64,000 nt of DNA from Pseudomonas sp. PSE14 (GCF_029203285.1 NZ_CP115669.1:5580001-5644000); one strand, 5' to 3'. Shown: positions 7,395 through 17,025, numbered from the stretch's first letter. The notes: generated from the sequence alone by a model not told the origin. Numbers and translations are program-made.

Positions 7395-9674
7395 TCAGGC
7401 CTGGATGGTCGCCGCCGGGTTGATCACGCGGCCGAGGCCGAGGTTGCGCAACGCCAGGTGCAGCGAGCTGTGGATGACCTGCGGGTTGTCGAAGGTCATC
7501 AGCTGGCCGAGCAGCTCGCGGGACTTGGACAGGGTCATCTGCCGCAGCAACCACTTCACTTTAGGCAGGTTGGTGGCGTTCATCGACAACGAATCGAAGC
7601 CCATGGCCATCAGCAGCACGGCGGCCGCCGGATCGCCGGCCATTTCGCCGCAGATGCTCACCGGCTTGCCTTCGGCGTGGGAGTCGTCGACCACCTTCTT
7701 CAACGCCTGCAGCACGGCCGGGTGCAGGTAGTCGTAGAGGTCGGCGACGCGCGGGTTGTTGCGGTCCACCGCCAGCAGGTACTGGGTCAGGTCGTTGGAG
7801 CCGACCGAGAGGAAGTCCACCTGACGCGCCAGTTCGCGGGTCTGGTACACCGCCGCGGGGATCTCCACCATCATGCCGATCGGTGGCATGGGAATGTCCA
7901 CGCCCTCGTCGCGCACCTCGCCCCAGGCGCGGTGGATCAGGTGCAGCGCCTCTTCCAGTTCGTGGGTGCCGGAAATCATCGGCAGCAGGATGCGCAGGTT
8001 GTCCAGGCCTTCACTGGCCTTGAGCATGGCGCGGGTCTGTACCAGGAAGATTTCCGGGTGATCGAGGGTGACGCGGATGCCGCGCCAGCCGAGGAAGGGG
8101 TTGTCTTCCTTGATCGGGAAGTAGGACAGCGCCTTGTCGCCGCCGATGTCCAGGGTACGCATGGTCACCGGCAGCGGGTGGAAGGCAGAAAGCTGCTCGC
8201 GGTAGATGGCGAGCTGTTCCTTCTCACTGGGGAAGCGGTCGTTGATCATGAACGGCACTTCGGTGCGGTACAGGCCTACACCTTCGGCGCCGCGCTCCTG
8301 GGCGCGCGCCACGTCCGCCAGCAGGCCGGTGTTGACCCACAGCGGCATGCGATGGCCGTCCAGCGTCTCGCAGGGCAGTTCGCGCAGCGCGGCAAGGCCC
8401 TTGCTCAGCTCTTTCTCTTCGGCGACCACTTCGCCGTACTGCTTGACCAGCTGCGGCGACGGGTTGGTGTAGATCTCGCCGTGGTAGCCGTCGACGATCA
8501 GGTCGATGCCGTCGACCTTGGAATACGGCAGGTCGACCGCGCCCATGACCGTGGGAATACCCATGGCGCGGGCGAGGATGGCAACGTGGGAGTTGCCCGA
8601 GCCGAGCACCGACACCAGGCCCACCAGCTTGCCCTCGGGCACCTCGCCGAGCATGGCCGGCGACAGCTCCTCGCTGACGATGATGGTCTGGTCCGGGTAG
8701 GTCAGCGACTGCTGACGCTCTTCCTGAAGGTAGGCGAGGATGCGGCGGCCGATGTCCTTGACGTCCGAGGCGCGCTCACGCAGGTAGGCGTCGTCCATCA
8801 GCTCGAAGCGCTGCACGTGCTCCATCACCACCTGGCGCAGGGCGCCCTGGGCCCACTGGCCGGAGCGGATGATGCGTTTGACCTCGAGGCCGATGGAGGC
8901 GTCGTCGAGCATCATCAGGTAGACATCGAACAGGGCGCGCTCTTCCTTGCGCAGCTGGGTGGCCAGCTTGCTGGAGAGATTGCGCATATCCTCGCGGACG
9001 GATTCAAGGGCCTGCTTGAACAGCTCGACCTCGGCCTCGACGTCGTCGATGGGCTTGTCCGGGACCACTTCCAGGTCGGCCGGCGGCAGCACCACCACGG
9101 CCTTGCCCACGGCCACGCCGGGAGCGCCGGGGACGCCGACGAACTTGGCTTCGCTGATGCCCTTGCCGAGCTTGCCCAGGCCGCGGATCGAGCCGGTGGC
9201 TTCCGCGTGGGCGATTACGCCGGCGAGCTGCGCGCTCATGGTGACGAGGAAGGCTTCCTCGCCTTCGTCGAACTGGCGCTTCTCCTTCTGCTGCACCACC
9301 AGAACGCCCATCACCCGGCGGTGGTGGATGATCGGCGCGCCGAGGAAGGAGGCGTAGCGTTCCTCGCCGGTCTCGGCGAAGTAGCGGTAACGGGGGTGTT
9401 CGGAGGCGTTCTCGAGGTTGAGCGGCTCCTCGCGGGTGCCGACCAGGCCGACCAGGCCCTCGTTCGGCGCCATGCTGACCTTGCCGATGGAGCGCTTGTT
9501 CAGGCCCTCGGTAGCCATCAGCACGAAGCGGTTGGTCTCGGCGTCCAGCAGATAGACCGAGCAGACCTGGGTACCCATGGCCTCCTTCACGCGCTGCACG
9601 ATGATGCCCAGCGCCGCCTTGAGGTCCTTGGCGGAGTTCACTTCCTGGACGATCTTACGCAGCGTGTTGAGCAT
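7395..9674 (-). CDS. ptsP: Phosphoenolpyruvate-protein phosphotransferase PtsP (EI-Ntr)
   Basis: This 759-residue enzyme matches the usual PtsP length. An N-terminal GAF domain (about 1-165) precedes the enzyme I module: the phospho-histidine segment GSGNSHVAILARAMGIPTV (His near 363), then the PEP-binding barrel with the catalytic Cys in SICGEMAGDP (near 675). It transfers phosphate from PEP to NPr and PtsN in the nitrogen PTS. I chose the ATG at 9674 (MLNTLRKIVQEV); the frame stays open further upstream but that overlaps rppH. The gene follows rppH by 32 bp, the arrangement conserved across gammaproteobacteria. Confidence 0.97.
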   Translation of the reverse strand: MLNTLRKIVQEVNSAKDLKAALGIIVQRVKEAMGTQVCSVYLLDAETNRFVLMATEGLNKRSIGKVSMAPNEGLVGLVGTREEPLNLENASEHPRYRYFAETGEERYASFLGAPIIHHRRVMGVLVVQQKEKRQFDEGEEAFLVTMSAQLAGVIAHAEATGSIRGLGKLGKGISEAKFVGVPGAPGVAVGKAVVVLPPADLEVVPDKPIDDVEAEVELFKQALESVREDMRNLSSKLATQLRKEERALFDVYLMMLDDASIGLEVKRIIRSGQWAQGALRQVVMEHVQRFELMDDAYLRERASDVKDIGRRILAYLQEERQQSLTYPDQTIIVSEELSPAMLGEVPEGKLVGLVSVLGSGNSHVAILARAMGIPTVMGAVDLPYSKVDGIDLIVDGYHGEIYTNPSPQLVKQYGEVVAEEKELSKGLAALRELPCETLDGHRMPLWVNTGLLADVARAQERGAEGVGLYRTEVPFMINDRFPSEKEQLAIYREQLSAFHPLPVTMRTLDIGGDKALSYFPIKEDNPFLGWRGIRVTLDHPEIFLVQTRAMLKASEGLDNLRILLPMISGTHELEEALHLIHRAWGEVRDEGVDIPMPPIGMMVEIPAAVYQTRELARQVDFLSVGSNDLTQYLLAVDRNNPRVADLYDYLHPAVLQALKKVVDDSHAEGKPVSICGEMAGDPAAAVLLMAMGFDSLSMNATNLPKVKWLLRQMTLSKSRELLGQLMTFDNPQVIHSSLHLALRNLGLGRVINPAATIQA

Positions 9675-9706
9675 GGCGTGGGGGTCTAACTCCTTGAACT
9701 TGCGTG

Positions 9707-10186
9707 CTAGTCGCGCGCCAGGAGGCGCGGTGCCAATTCCTTCAGGGCCCGGCGGTAGACCTCGCGCTTGAAGGTCACGACCTGGCCCAGCGGGTACCAG
9801 TAGCTGACCCAACGCCAGCCATCGAATTCCGGTTTGCCGGTCACATCCATGCGCACCCGGCTTTCCTCGCCGGTCAGGCGCAGGAGGAACCATTTCTGTT
9901 TCTGCCCGATGCACAGCGGTTGGCTGTTGGTCCGCACCAGGCGTTGCGGCAGGCGGTAACGCAGCCAGCCACGGGTACAGGCAAGAATCCGTACGTCCTG
10001 TTCTTCCAGGCCGACTTCTTCATTCAATTCGCGGAACAGCGCTTCCTCAGGGGTTTCGCGGGCGTTGATGCCGCCCTGGGGAAATTGCCAGGCTTCCTGG
10101 TTGATACGCCGTGCCCACAATACTTGTCCGACATCGTTGGAAAGGATGATGCCGACATTAGGGCGAAAACCATCGGGATCGATCAC
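9707..10186 (-). CDS. rppH: RNA pyrophosphohydrolase RppH
   Basis: This 159-residue Nudix hydrolase removes pyrophosphate from the 5' end of triphosphorylated mRNA and so starts RNase E-dependent decay. The Nudix box reads [20 protein letters not shown] (about residues 38-57), followed by VG, with all conserved Glu residues. The start is the GTG at 10186-10184 (protein [10 protein letters not shown]), supported by a GAGGA ribosome-binding site about 9 nt upstream; ATG starts further upstream would add unrelated sequence. It is the first gene of the rppH-ptsP operon and diverges from the HAD phosphatase gene. Confidence 0.96.
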   Translation of the reverse strand: MIDPDGFRPNVGIILSNDVGQVLWARRINQEAWQFPQGGINARETPEEALFRELNEEVGLEEQDVRILACTRGWLRYRLPQRLVRTNSQPLCIGQKQKWFLLRLTGEESRVRMDVTGKPEFDGWRWVSYWYPLGQVVTFKREVYRRALKELAPRLLARD

Positions 10187-10333
10187 GGCGGTACATCCTC
10201 GAAATCGCGTGTGCCCGCATTGTTCCACAAAGCTTGTGACAGCGGCAACGCGAGGCGCGGCGTCATGTGCAGGGCCGACAAAAGCCGTTACTCTAGGCGA
10301 CTTTTCAGCATAGGCAACCCTTGGTAATTCGAC

Positions 10334-10990
10334 GTGCGATTGGCTCTCTTCGATCTCGACAACACTCTCCTGGCCGGTGACAGCGACCACAGCTGGGGCG
10401 AATGGCTATGCCAGCGTGGCCTGGTCGACGCTGGCGAGTACCAGGCGCGCAACGACGCCTTCTACGCCGACTATGTGGCTGGCACCCTGGACGTGTTCGC
10501 CTACCAGGCCTTTACCCAGGCCATCCTGGGCCGCAACAGCCTGGAACAGCTGGCGATCTGGCACCGCCAGTTCATGGACGAGGTCATCGAGCCGATCATC
10601 CTGGCCAAGGGCGAGGCCCTGCTGGCCGAGCACCGCGCCGCCGGCGACAAGCTGGTGATCATCACCGCCACCAACCGCTTCGTCACCGGCCCCATCGCCG
10701 AGCGGCTGGGCGTGGAAACGCTGATCGCCACCGAGTGCGAGATGAAGGACGGTCTCTACACCGGCCGCACCTTCGACGTGCCCTGCTTCCAGGGCGGCAA
10801 GGTGACCCGCCTGCAACGCTGGCTCGACGAGACCGGCCTGAAGCTGGATGACGCGTACTTCTACAGCGACTCGCGCAACGACCTGCCGCTGCTGGAACGG
10901 GTGGCCAACCCGGTCGCCGTCGACCCGGACGACACCCTGCGCGCCACTGCCCTCTCGCGCGGCTGGCCGGTGATAAGCTTGCGCGACTGA
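10334..10990 (+). CDS. HAD-IB family phosphatase, PA0335-like (probable histidinol-phosphatase)
   Basis: The 218-residue protein starts at a GTG and opens with the HAD motif [14 protein letters not shown] (about residues 5-17), has motif II in IITATNRF, a conserved Lys in GGKVTRLQ and motif [15 protein letters not shown]. This is the SerB/CicA-like HAD-IB group. The PAO1 homologue PA0335 has been reported as a histidinol-phosphate phosphatase needed for histidine synthesis; I transfer that function by similarity and position beside rppH. A stretch of helices between motifs I and II forms the cap domain. Confidence 0.8.
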   Translation: MRLALFDLDNTLLAGDSDHSWGEWLCQRGLVDAGEYQARNDAFYADYVAGTLDVFAYQAFTQAILGRNSLEQLAIWHRQFMDEVIEPIILAKGEALLAEHRAAGDKLVIITATNRFVTGPIAERLGVETLIATECEMKDGLYTGRTFDVPCFQGGKVTRLQRWLDETGLKLDDAYFYSDSRNDLPLLERVANPVAVDPDDTLRATALSRGWPVISLRD

Positions 10991-10996
10991 GCCACC

Positions 10997-11464
10997 TCAG
11001 AGCGTCTTGTTCACCATCAGATGGAAAATCGCCAGGAAGGCCAGAAACGCCGGCCACCCCAGGGCGAACCACCAGCGCATATAGAGAAAGGCTTGCGGCG
11101 GTAGCGCCGCACCTTCCCGGTGCGCCGTCTCGGCCATGTCCCGCACGCGGATCTGCAGCCAGACCACCGGCAGCCAGCAGGCGCCGGCAAACACATACAG
11201 CAACAGGCTCCACAGCAGCCAGCCCGAATCCAGCGGCCAGCCGGCGAGATGCGCCATGGCCATGCCACTCAGCGGCTGGAATACCGCCGTGGTGGCGATG
11301 AACAGCCAGTCTGCGGTGACCAGGTGGCGGAAGGTGACCCGGATCGCCTCCAGGCTGCCGCTGCGCCACGCGCGCCAGGCGTAGTAGGCCGAGCCCAGGC
11401 CGGTGCCGAACAGCAGCGTGGAAGAGAGGATGTGCAGGGTCTTGAGCAGCAGGTAGACGCTCAC
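10997..11464 (-). CDS. DUF2269 family membrane protein
   Basis: The protein has 155 residues with four hydrophobic spans (about 5-28, 50-72, 80-105, 130-150). The N-terminal LLLKTLHILSSTLLFGTGLGSAYYAW segment with a His inside the first helix is typical of DUF2269 proteins, for which no function is established. It lies 10 bp downstream of a second, divergent copy of the same family, so the two are probably co-transcribed and may pair in the inner membrane. Its stop is 6 bp from the convergent HAD phosphatase stop. Confidence 0.75.
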   Translation of the reverse strand: MSVYLLLKTLHILSSTLLFGTGLGSAYYAWRAWRSGSLEAIRVTFRHLVTADWLFIATTAVFQPLSGMAMAHLAGWPLDSGWLLWSLLLYVFAGACWLPVVWLQIRVRDMAETAHREGAALPPQAFLYMRWWFALGWPAFLAFLAIFHLMVNKTL

Positions 11465-11474
11465 GGAGTGCGCG

Positions 11475-11948
11475 TCAGACCGGCTTGCTGATCATCAGCA
11501 CCAGGATGGCGATCACGCACAGCAGCGCGAGCACGAAGAACACCAGGCCGAACTTCCACTGCCGTGCCGCGCCAGCGGCAATCGGCTCGCCGCTGCCCTG
11601 GGCGGCCAGGGCCAGCCCACGGATGCGCCACAGACGGGTGGTGAACAGCAGCCAGAACAGCGTGGCGACGATCAGCAGGCAGGCGCTGCCCAGCAGCCAG
11701 GTCTGCCCCAGCGGCAGGCCCGCGCCGTGCACCATCTGCCAGCCGGTGACCGGCAGGCTGGCGATGCTGCCGGCGACCAGCACCCAGCCGGCCAGGCCGA
11801 TACGTTGCAGCGCCGTGGCGATCTTCCCCGCGTCGCCACCGCGCCAGCTGCGCCAGCCGTACCAGGCCAGGCCGATGATCGCGAGAAACGGCAGCACCGC
11901 CGCGACACCGTGGAGGATTCGGAAGGTCTGGTAGCTTTCCATGGTCAT
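11475..11948 (-). CDS. DUF2269-like membrane protein (paralogue of downstream gene)
   Basis: The protein has 157 residues and four predicted membrane helices (about 10-32, 48-70, 80-102, 128-152). It shares the helix-1 His (RILHGVAAVLPFLAIIGLAWYG) and the overall plan with the gene 10 bp downstream, so the two look like an old tandem duplication. Either Met1 or Met3 (MESYQTF) may be the real start. The function is unknown. Conserved membrane His residues could bind a metal or haem, but this is inference. Confidence 0.7.
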   Translation of the reverse strand: MTMESYQTFRILHGVAAVLPFLAIIGLAWYGWRSWRGGDAGKIATALQRIGLAGWVLVAGSIASLPVTGWQMVHGAGLPLGQTWLLGSACLLIVATLFWLLFTTRLWRIRGLALAAQGSGEPIAAGAARQWKFGLVFFVLALLCVIAILVLMISKPV

Positions 11949-12016
11949 GCGTTCCTGTGAACAATCCTGCGTTCAGCGAAGACTAGCACCCGCCGCGGCG
12001 GCCCTGCTCCCCGGCG

Positions 12017-13531
12017 TCAGCCGAGGAACAGGCGATAGGCCGGGTTGTCGCTTTCATCCCAGTACGGGTAGCCGATCTCTTCCAGCGCTGCGGCCACCAG
12101 GTGCTGCTCATCGTCCGGCACCTGCAGGCCAGCGACCACGCGACCGTCCGCCGCGCCGTGGTTGCGGTAGTGGAACATGGTGATGTTCCAGCGCCCGCCC
12201 AGGCGGTTGAGGAAGTTGAACAGCGCGCCCGGCCGTTCGGGGAACTCGAAGCGGAACACCTGCTCGCCGCTGACCCGCGGCGAGTGGCCGCCGACCATGT
12301 GGCGAATGTGCAACTTGGCCAGCTCGTTGTCGGTCAGGTCCAGCACCGGGAAGCCCTGGCCACGCAGCTGCTCCACCAGCGCCTCGCGCGGGTCGTTGTC
12401 GGGGTGGGTCTGTACGCCGACGAAGATGTGCGCTTCCTGGTTGGTGTTGTAGCGGTAGTTGAACTCGGTGATCTGGCGCTTGCCGATGGCTTCGCAGAAA
12501 GCCTTGAAGCTACCCGGGCGCTCAGGGATGGTCACCGCGATGATCGCTTCGCGCTTCTCGCCCAGTTCGGCACGCTCGGCCACATGGCGCAGGCGGTCGA
12601 AGTTGATGTTGGCGCCCGAATCGATGGCCACCAGGGTCTGGCCGCTGGCGCTCTCGCGCTGCACGTACTTCTTGATGCCCGCCACCGCCAGCGCTCCGGC
12701 CGGTTCGGTGATCGAGCGGGTATCGTCGTAGATGTCCTTGATCGCCGCGCAGATCTCGTCGGTGCTGACGGTGATCACTTCATCGACGTAGTCCTTGCAC
12801 AGGTCGAAGGTGTGCTGGCCGATCTGCGCCACGGCCACGCCGTCGGCGAACAGCCCGACCTGCCCCAGCACCACGCGCTCGCCGGCGGCCATGGCGGCTT
12901 GCAGGCAGTTGGAGTCATCCGGCTCGACGCCGATCACCTTGACGTCCGGGCGCAGGTATTTGACGTAGGCAGCGATGCCGGCGATCAGGCCGCCGCCGCC
13001 AACCGGGACGAAGATCGCGTCCAGGCGGCCCGGATGCTGACGGAGGATTTCCATCGCCACGGTGCCCTGGCCGGCGATCACTTCCGGATCGTCGTAGGGG
13101 TGGATGTAGACGTAGCCCTTCTCTTCCACCAGCTTCAGCGAATGCGCCAGCGCGTCAGGGAAGGCATCGCCGTGCAGCACGGCCTTGCCGCCGCGGGCGC
13201 GCACGCCCTGCACCTTCAGCTCCGGCGTGGTGCGCGGCATCACGATGGTCGCCTTGATCCCCAGCTCACGGGCCGCCAGCGCCACGCCCTGGGCATGGTT
13301 ACCCGCCGAGGCGGTGACCACGCCGCGCGCCAGTTCTTCCGGAGTCAGCTGCGCCAACTTGTTGTAGGCGCCGCGAATCTTGAAGGAGAACACCGGCTGC
13401 AGGTCTTCGCGCTTGAGCAGAATCTGGTTGCCCAGGCGCTCGGAGAGCTGGCGGGCGGGCTGCAGGGGCGTTTCCACGGCAACGTCGTAGACACGCGAGG
13501 TGAGGATCTTCTTGACGTATTGTTCGAGCAT
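12017..13531 (-). CDS. ilvA: Threonine ammonia-lyase, biosynthetic (IlvA)
   Basis: This 504-residue PLP enzyme converts threonine to 2-oxobutanoate, the first committed step to isoleucine. The PLP-binding lysine is Lys51 in SFKIRGAYN and the phosphate-binding loop is GGGGLIAGIA. Two C-terminal ACT-like regulatory domains (about 325-500) hold the isoleucine/valine allosteric sites, as in the long biosynthetic form. I chose the ATG at 13531 (MLEQYVKKIL); an earlier ATG lies in the intergenic region shared with rpiA and encodes atypical sequence. The gene is divergent from rpiA. Confidence 0.96.
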   Translation of the reverse strand: MLEQYVKKILTSRVYDVAVETPLQPARQLSERLGNQILLKREDLQPVFSFKIRGAYNKLAQLTPEELARGVVTASAGNHAQGVALAARELGIKATIVMPRTTPELKVQGVRARGGKAVLHGDAFPDALAHSLKLVEEKGYVYIHPYDDPEVIAGQGTVAMEILRQHPGRLDAIFVPVGGGGLIAGIAAYVKYLRPDVKVIGVEPDDSNCLQAAMAAGERVVLGQVGLFADGVAVAQIGQHTFDLCKDYVDEVITVSTDEICAAIKDIYDDTRSITEPAGALAVAGIKKYVQRESASGQTLVAIDSGANINFDRLRHVAERAELGEKREAIIAVTIPERPGSFKAFCEAIGKRQITEFNYRYNTNQEAHIFVGVQTHPDNDPREALVEQLRGQGFPVLDLTDNELAKLHIRHMVGGHSPRVSGEQVFRFEFPERPGALFNFLNRLGGRWNITMFHYRNHGAADGRVVAGLQVPDDEQHLVAAALEEIGYPYWDESDNPAYRLFLG

Positions 13532-13668
13532 CGGAAGGGCACATTCGGCGGCATTTTCGAGGAGTTGCGAGTCTACTCCAGCCGGCGCCGGGCGGGCCAC
13601 CGAACAATCCGCGCGCAGTTGACCATAACAGTTGCCCGGCGGCGCAACACCCAGGCGCTCGCGGCCGC

Positions 13669-13674
13669 TATAAT
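13669..13674 (+). promoter_or_regulatory. Candidate -10 box for rpiA
   Basis: A perfect TATAAT lies about 60 bp upstream of the rpiA start in the ilvA-rpiA divergent gap. The matching -35 region is weak (around 13645-13651), so this is suggested by the -10 element alone. Confidence 0.4.
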
Positions 13675-13733
13675 CCGACCCTTCGTACCTTCCCGGGCGC
13701 CCGGCGCGCCGACCATCCAGAAGACAGTCCGCC

Positions 13734-14405
13734 ATGAACCAGGATCAGCTCAAGCAGGCAGTGGCCCAAGCCGCCGTCGACCACATTCTTCCGCACCTCG
13801 ACAGCAAGAGCATCGTGGGCGTGGGCACCGGCTCCACCGCCAACTTCTTCATCGATCTGCTGGCTAGGCACAAGGCCGAGTTCGACGGCGCCGTGGCCAG
13901 TTCCGAAGCCACCGCCGCGCGCCTGAAGGGCCACGGCATTCCGGTCTATGACCTGAACACCGTCAGCGAGCTGGAGTTCTACGTCGACGGCGCCGACGAG
14001 ACCAACGAGCGCCTGGAACTGATCAAGGGCGGCGGCGCCGCGCTGACCCGCGAGAAGATCGTCGCCGCGGTGGCCAAGCAGTTCATCTGCATCGCCGACG
14101 CCAGCAAGCTGGTACCGATCCTCGGCGCCTTCCCGCTGCCGGTGGAAGTCATCCCCATGGCCCGCAGCCACGTGGCCCGCCAGTTGGTCAAGCTGGGCGG
14201 CGACCCGGTGTACCGCGAGGGCGTGCTGACCGACAACGGCAACATCATCCTCGACGTGCACAACCTGCGCATCGACAGCCCGGTACAGCTGGAAGAGGCG
14301 ATCAACAACATCGTCGGCGTGGTCACCAATGGCCTGTTCGCCGCGCGTCCGGCCGACCTGCTGCTGCTCGGCACCGCCGAAGGTGTGAAGACCCTCAAGG
14401 TCTGA
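13734..14405 (+). CDS. rpiA: Ribose-5-phosphate isomerase A
   Basis: This 223-residue enzyme interconverts ribose 5-phosphate and ribulose 5-phosphate in the pentose phosphate pathway. Visible family motifs are [13 protein letters not shown] (about 26-38), DGADETN (about 83-89) and [14 protein letters not shown] with the catalytic Lys/Glu region. The length is normal. The gene is divergent from ilvA and is followed by an inverted repeat (14415-14435) with a short pyrimidine tract that may act as a weak terminator. Confidence 0.97.
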   Translation: MNQDQLKQAVAQAAVDHILPHLDSKSIVGVGTGSTANFFIDLLARHKAEFDGAVASSEATAARLKGHGIPVYDLNTVSELEFYVDGADETNERLELIKGGGAALTREKIVAAVAKQFICIADASKLVPILGAFPLPVEVIPMARSHVARQLVKLGGDPVYREGVLTDNGNIILDVHNLRIDSPVQLEEAINNIVGVVTNGLFAARPADLLLLGTAEGVKTLKV

Positions 14406-14495
14406 GCCCGAGGGGCGCCATCCAGCCGATGGCGCTCCTTTCCGCGCGCAGCCGTCTACGCTGGGGGATACCTTCCACCCCACGGAGAAAACGGC

Positions 14496-14828
14496 ATGGC
14501 CGGCAAGTACCATCTCAAGAAGGCCAGTGATGGCCAGTTCCACTTCAACCTGCACGCCAGCAACGGCGAGATCGTGCTGACCAGCGAGCTGTACAAGGCC
14601 AAGGCCTCGGCCCAGGACGGCATCGAGTCGGTACGCAAGAACTCCCAGCGCGAAGGCGCCTTCGAAGTGAAGACTGCCTCCAACGGCAAGCACTACTTCG
14701 TGCTCAAGGCCACCAACGGCCAGGTCGTCGGCCAGAGCCAGATGTACGCAAGCCAGGCCAACGCCGAGAACGGCGTGGCCGCGGTGAAGCGCTACGCGCC
14801 CGAGGCGCCGGTCAGCGACGAAACCTGA
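14496..14828 (+). CDS. YegP-like protein with two DUF1508 repeats
   Basis: The 110-residue protein consists of two tandem DUF1508 repeats: one at about residues 9-55 (DGQFHFNLHASNGEIVLTSE) and one at about 60-105 (NGKHYFVLKATNGQVVGQSQ), each ending in a Tyr plus Ala-rich helix. It corresponds to PA0329 and E. coli YegP. The fold is known in the family but the cellular role is not. No signal peptide is seen, so it should be cytoplasmic. Confidence 0.85.
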   Translation: MAGKYHLKKASDGQFHFNLHASNGEIVLTSELYKAKASAQDGIESVRKNSQREGAFEVKTASNGKHYFVLKATNGQVVGQSQMYASQANAENGVAAVKRYAPEAPVSDET

Positions 14829-14867
14829 GGCGCCCCCTTTCGGGGAGCGTCGAATAACCCCGCCCGG

Positions 14868-14895
14868 ACACGGCTGGCCAGCAGGCCGGCCGTGT
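14868..14895 (+). terminator. GC-rich hairpin between yegP-like gene and aaaA
   Basis: The arms ACACGGC-T-GGCC and GGCC-G-GCCGTGT pair around an AGCA loop with one internal mismatch. No clear T-run follows, so it may be a terminator for the upstream gene or an RNA structure in the aaaA leader. Confidence 0.4.
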
Positions 14896-15039
14896 ATCAC
14901 CATTGTTACAGTGACGCGACACTCTCTATCACTCAGGCGTCAATTTCCAAGCATCTTCGGCGAAACGGCGCACATCCTGCTTTCCTCCGGCGCACGCATC
15001 AAGACCGATGCGATTCCAATCGACACAGAGGAAAGTGCC

Positions 15040-16983
15040 GTGTTCAAACCCTTAGCCGTTGCGGTCAGCCTGGGATGCGCCGCGTTTTCGATCGATGCCA
15101 GCGCCTACGAGTACGGGGACTACGCCGGGGATACCCTCGACACCCTGATCAACGACTACCCCGGCCGTTACCGCGGCACCGCCAGCTTCGCCGGCGCCAC
15201 CGCGCTGATGCAGTCGCGCCTGGGCTTCGGCTACCAGACGCAGGTGCAGGACTTCACCTGGGCCGGTAGCCGCAGCTCGCAGAACGTCATCGCCAGCGCC
15301 CCGGGCAGCAGCGGCCAGTACGTGGTGCTGGGCGCCCACTACGACACCTACTACGGCCGGCCGACCCTGCAGGGCCTGGACGACAACGGTTCCGGCGCCG
15401 CGGTGCTAACCGAAATCGCCCGAAACCTGGGCGGCATCAAGCTGGAGAACGGCCTGGAAGTGGTCGGCTTCGGCGCCGAAGAGGAAGGTCTGCGCGGCTC
15501 CCGAGCCTACGTCGCCTCCCTGAGCGACGAGCAACGCAGCAACCTGCTGGGGATGATCAACCTCGACAGCCTGATCACCGGCGACAAGATGTACGCCCAC
15601 GCCGGCTTCAACAGCGTGGACAATCCAGCGCTGGGCGCCTACCGCGACCAGCTCCTGCGCATCGCCCAGGAGCTGAAGATCCCGCTGTTCACCAACCCCG
15701 GCCTGAACGAGGAATACCCCGCCGGCACCGGCTGCTGCAGCGACGGCGAAAGCTTCGAGGGCCTGAACGTCCCGGTGCTGTTCATCGAGGCGACCAACTG
15801 GGAACTGGGCGAGCTGGACGGCTACGAGCAGACCGACAACCCGGCCATCCCCGGCGGCGCCACCTGGCACAACCCGGCGCTGGACAACGAGCAGGTGCTC
15901 ACCGGCGCCTTCGGCCAGGAACGCATCGACCAGCGCCTGCGCGACTTCTCGCGCCTGCTCACGCGCCTGGTGCTGGAGCTGACCAATGCCGACCTGCTGG
16001 CCTCCACCGCTTCCGGCGGCGCGATGGCGCGGCAGATGGAAGACCAGCTGCAGCGCCAGCACCTGGCCCTGACCCGGATGCACGACCGCCGCTGGCTGAC
16101 GCTGCTGGGCAGCCCGCGCACCGTGGGCAGCTTCGATGGTGAGGTCGGCGTGGAAGGCGAGACCACCCCGGAAAGCGGCTTCGACATGCCCGGCGACCCG
16201 CGCTCGCACCGCGCCGGCGTGCACCTGCTGGGCGACTACCGCGCCAGCGAAGCACTGACCCTCGGCGGCAGCCTGAGCTTCCAGCGCAGCCGCGACAACC
16301 TGGACCACAGTGCCCGCCTGGAAGCGGAAACCTGGCAACTGGGGCTCTACGGCCTGCTCAACGACGGCGGCCCGGCCTGGCTCGGCGGCGAGCTGAGCAC
16401 CGGCTACAGCGACCTCGACAGCAAGCGTGCGGTCTATCTGCAGGCCAAGGGCGGGCCGGTGCTGCTCGACCAGCGCATCGACGGCGATACCAACGCCTGG
16501 TTCTGGGGCGCCCGCGTCGACGGCGGCTACGACTTCGACATCGCCGGCATCAAGACCGGTCCGCAGGGCGGACTGGACTACGTGCACTACCGCATCGATG
16601 ACTTCGACGAAGACGACGACCTGCGCACCGCGCTGGGCTTCGAGGAGCAGGACTACGACTCGCTGGAAGCCAGCCTCGGCTGGGGTCTGCGCGGCGAACT
16701 GGCGCTGGGGAACCGGATGGCCGTGAAACCCTACGCCAGCGTGCGCTGGGTGAAGGAACTGGCGGACGGTCGCCTGGACGACATCGCGCTGACCGCCCTG
16801 GGCGATGGCCGCACCCGTGTCGCCGATCTGGGCGATGTGGACAAGGACTTCGGCCGGGCCCAGGCCGGCGCACTGCTGGCGGTCACCGAGCAGTTGGGCG
16901 TGTTCGCCGAGGCCAATACGCGCTTCGCCCATAGCGAAGGCAGCCAGGCGTCCTATTCGCTCGGGGTGCAGTGGCAGTTCTGA
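15040..16983 (+). CDS. aaaA: Arginine-specific aminopeptidase autotransporter AaaA
   Basis: The protein has 647 residues from a GTG start with a GAGGAAAG ribosome-binding site about 5 nt upstream; this equals the AaaA length in PAO1 (PA0328). An earlier ATG at 14911 has no such support. A signal peptide (to about residue 22) precedes an M28 zinc peptidase domain: HYDTYYGRP with a zinc His/Asp, LDDNGSGAA, the catalytic EEEGLRGSRAY and a C-terminal His in TWHNPALD. The last 270 residues form a beta-barrel autotransporter domain ending in QWQF, with a terminal Phe. AaaA sits on the cell surface and removes N-terminal arginine from peptides, feeding arginine and thus polyamine metabolism. Confidence 0.92.
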   Translation: MFKPLAVAVSLGCAAFSIDASAYEYGDYAGDTLDTLINDYPGRYRGTASFAGATALMQSRLGFGYQTQVQDFTWAGSRSSQNVIASAPGSSGQYVVLGAHYDTYYGRPTLQGLDDNGSGAAVLTEIARNLGGIKLENGLEVVGFGAEEEGLRGSRAYVASLSDEQRSNLLGMINLDSLITGDKMYAHAGFNSVDNPALGAYRDQLLRIAQELKIPLFTNPGLNEEYPAGTGCCSDGESFEGLNVPVLFIEATNWELGELDGYEQTDNPAIPGGATWHNPALDNEQVLTGAFGQERIDQRLRDFSRLLTRLVLELTNADLLASTASGGAMARQMEDQLQRQHLALTRMHDRRWLTLLGSPRTVGSFDGEVGVEGETTPESGFDMPGDPRSHRAGVHLLGDYRASEALTLGGSLSFQRSRDNLDHSARLEAETWQLGLYGLLNDGGPAWLGGELSTGYSDLDSKRAVYLQAKGGPVLLDQRIDGDTNAWFWGARVDGGYDFDIAGIKTGPQGGLDYVHYRIDDFDEDDDLRTALGFEEQDYDSLEASLGWGLRGELALGNRMAVKPYASVRWVKELADGRLDDIALTALGDGRTRVADLGDVDKDFGRAQAGALLAVTEQLGVFAEANTRFAHSEGSQASYSLGVQWQF

Positions 16984-16994
16984 CCGAGGCAAGG

Positions 16995-17020
16995 CGAGGC
17001 GCCCTGGGGCGCCTCGTTTC
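16995..17020 (+). terminator. Rho-independent terminator after aaaA
   Basis: A perfect 9-bp stem, CGAGGCGCC / GGCGCCTCG, with a 4-nt loop is followed by TTTCTTT, directly after the aaaA stop. Confidence 0.8.
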
Positions 17021-17025
17021 TTTCG

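Noticed and set aside
7338..9689. Very long open frame antisense to ptsP (783 codons)
   Set aside because: High-GC codon bias keeps the opposite strand open; the product is His/Gln/Val-rich with no domain, and ptsP on the other strand is certain.
15406..16992. Long open frame antisense to aaaA
   Set aside because: Shadow of the autotransporter gene; no recognisable domain and biased composition.
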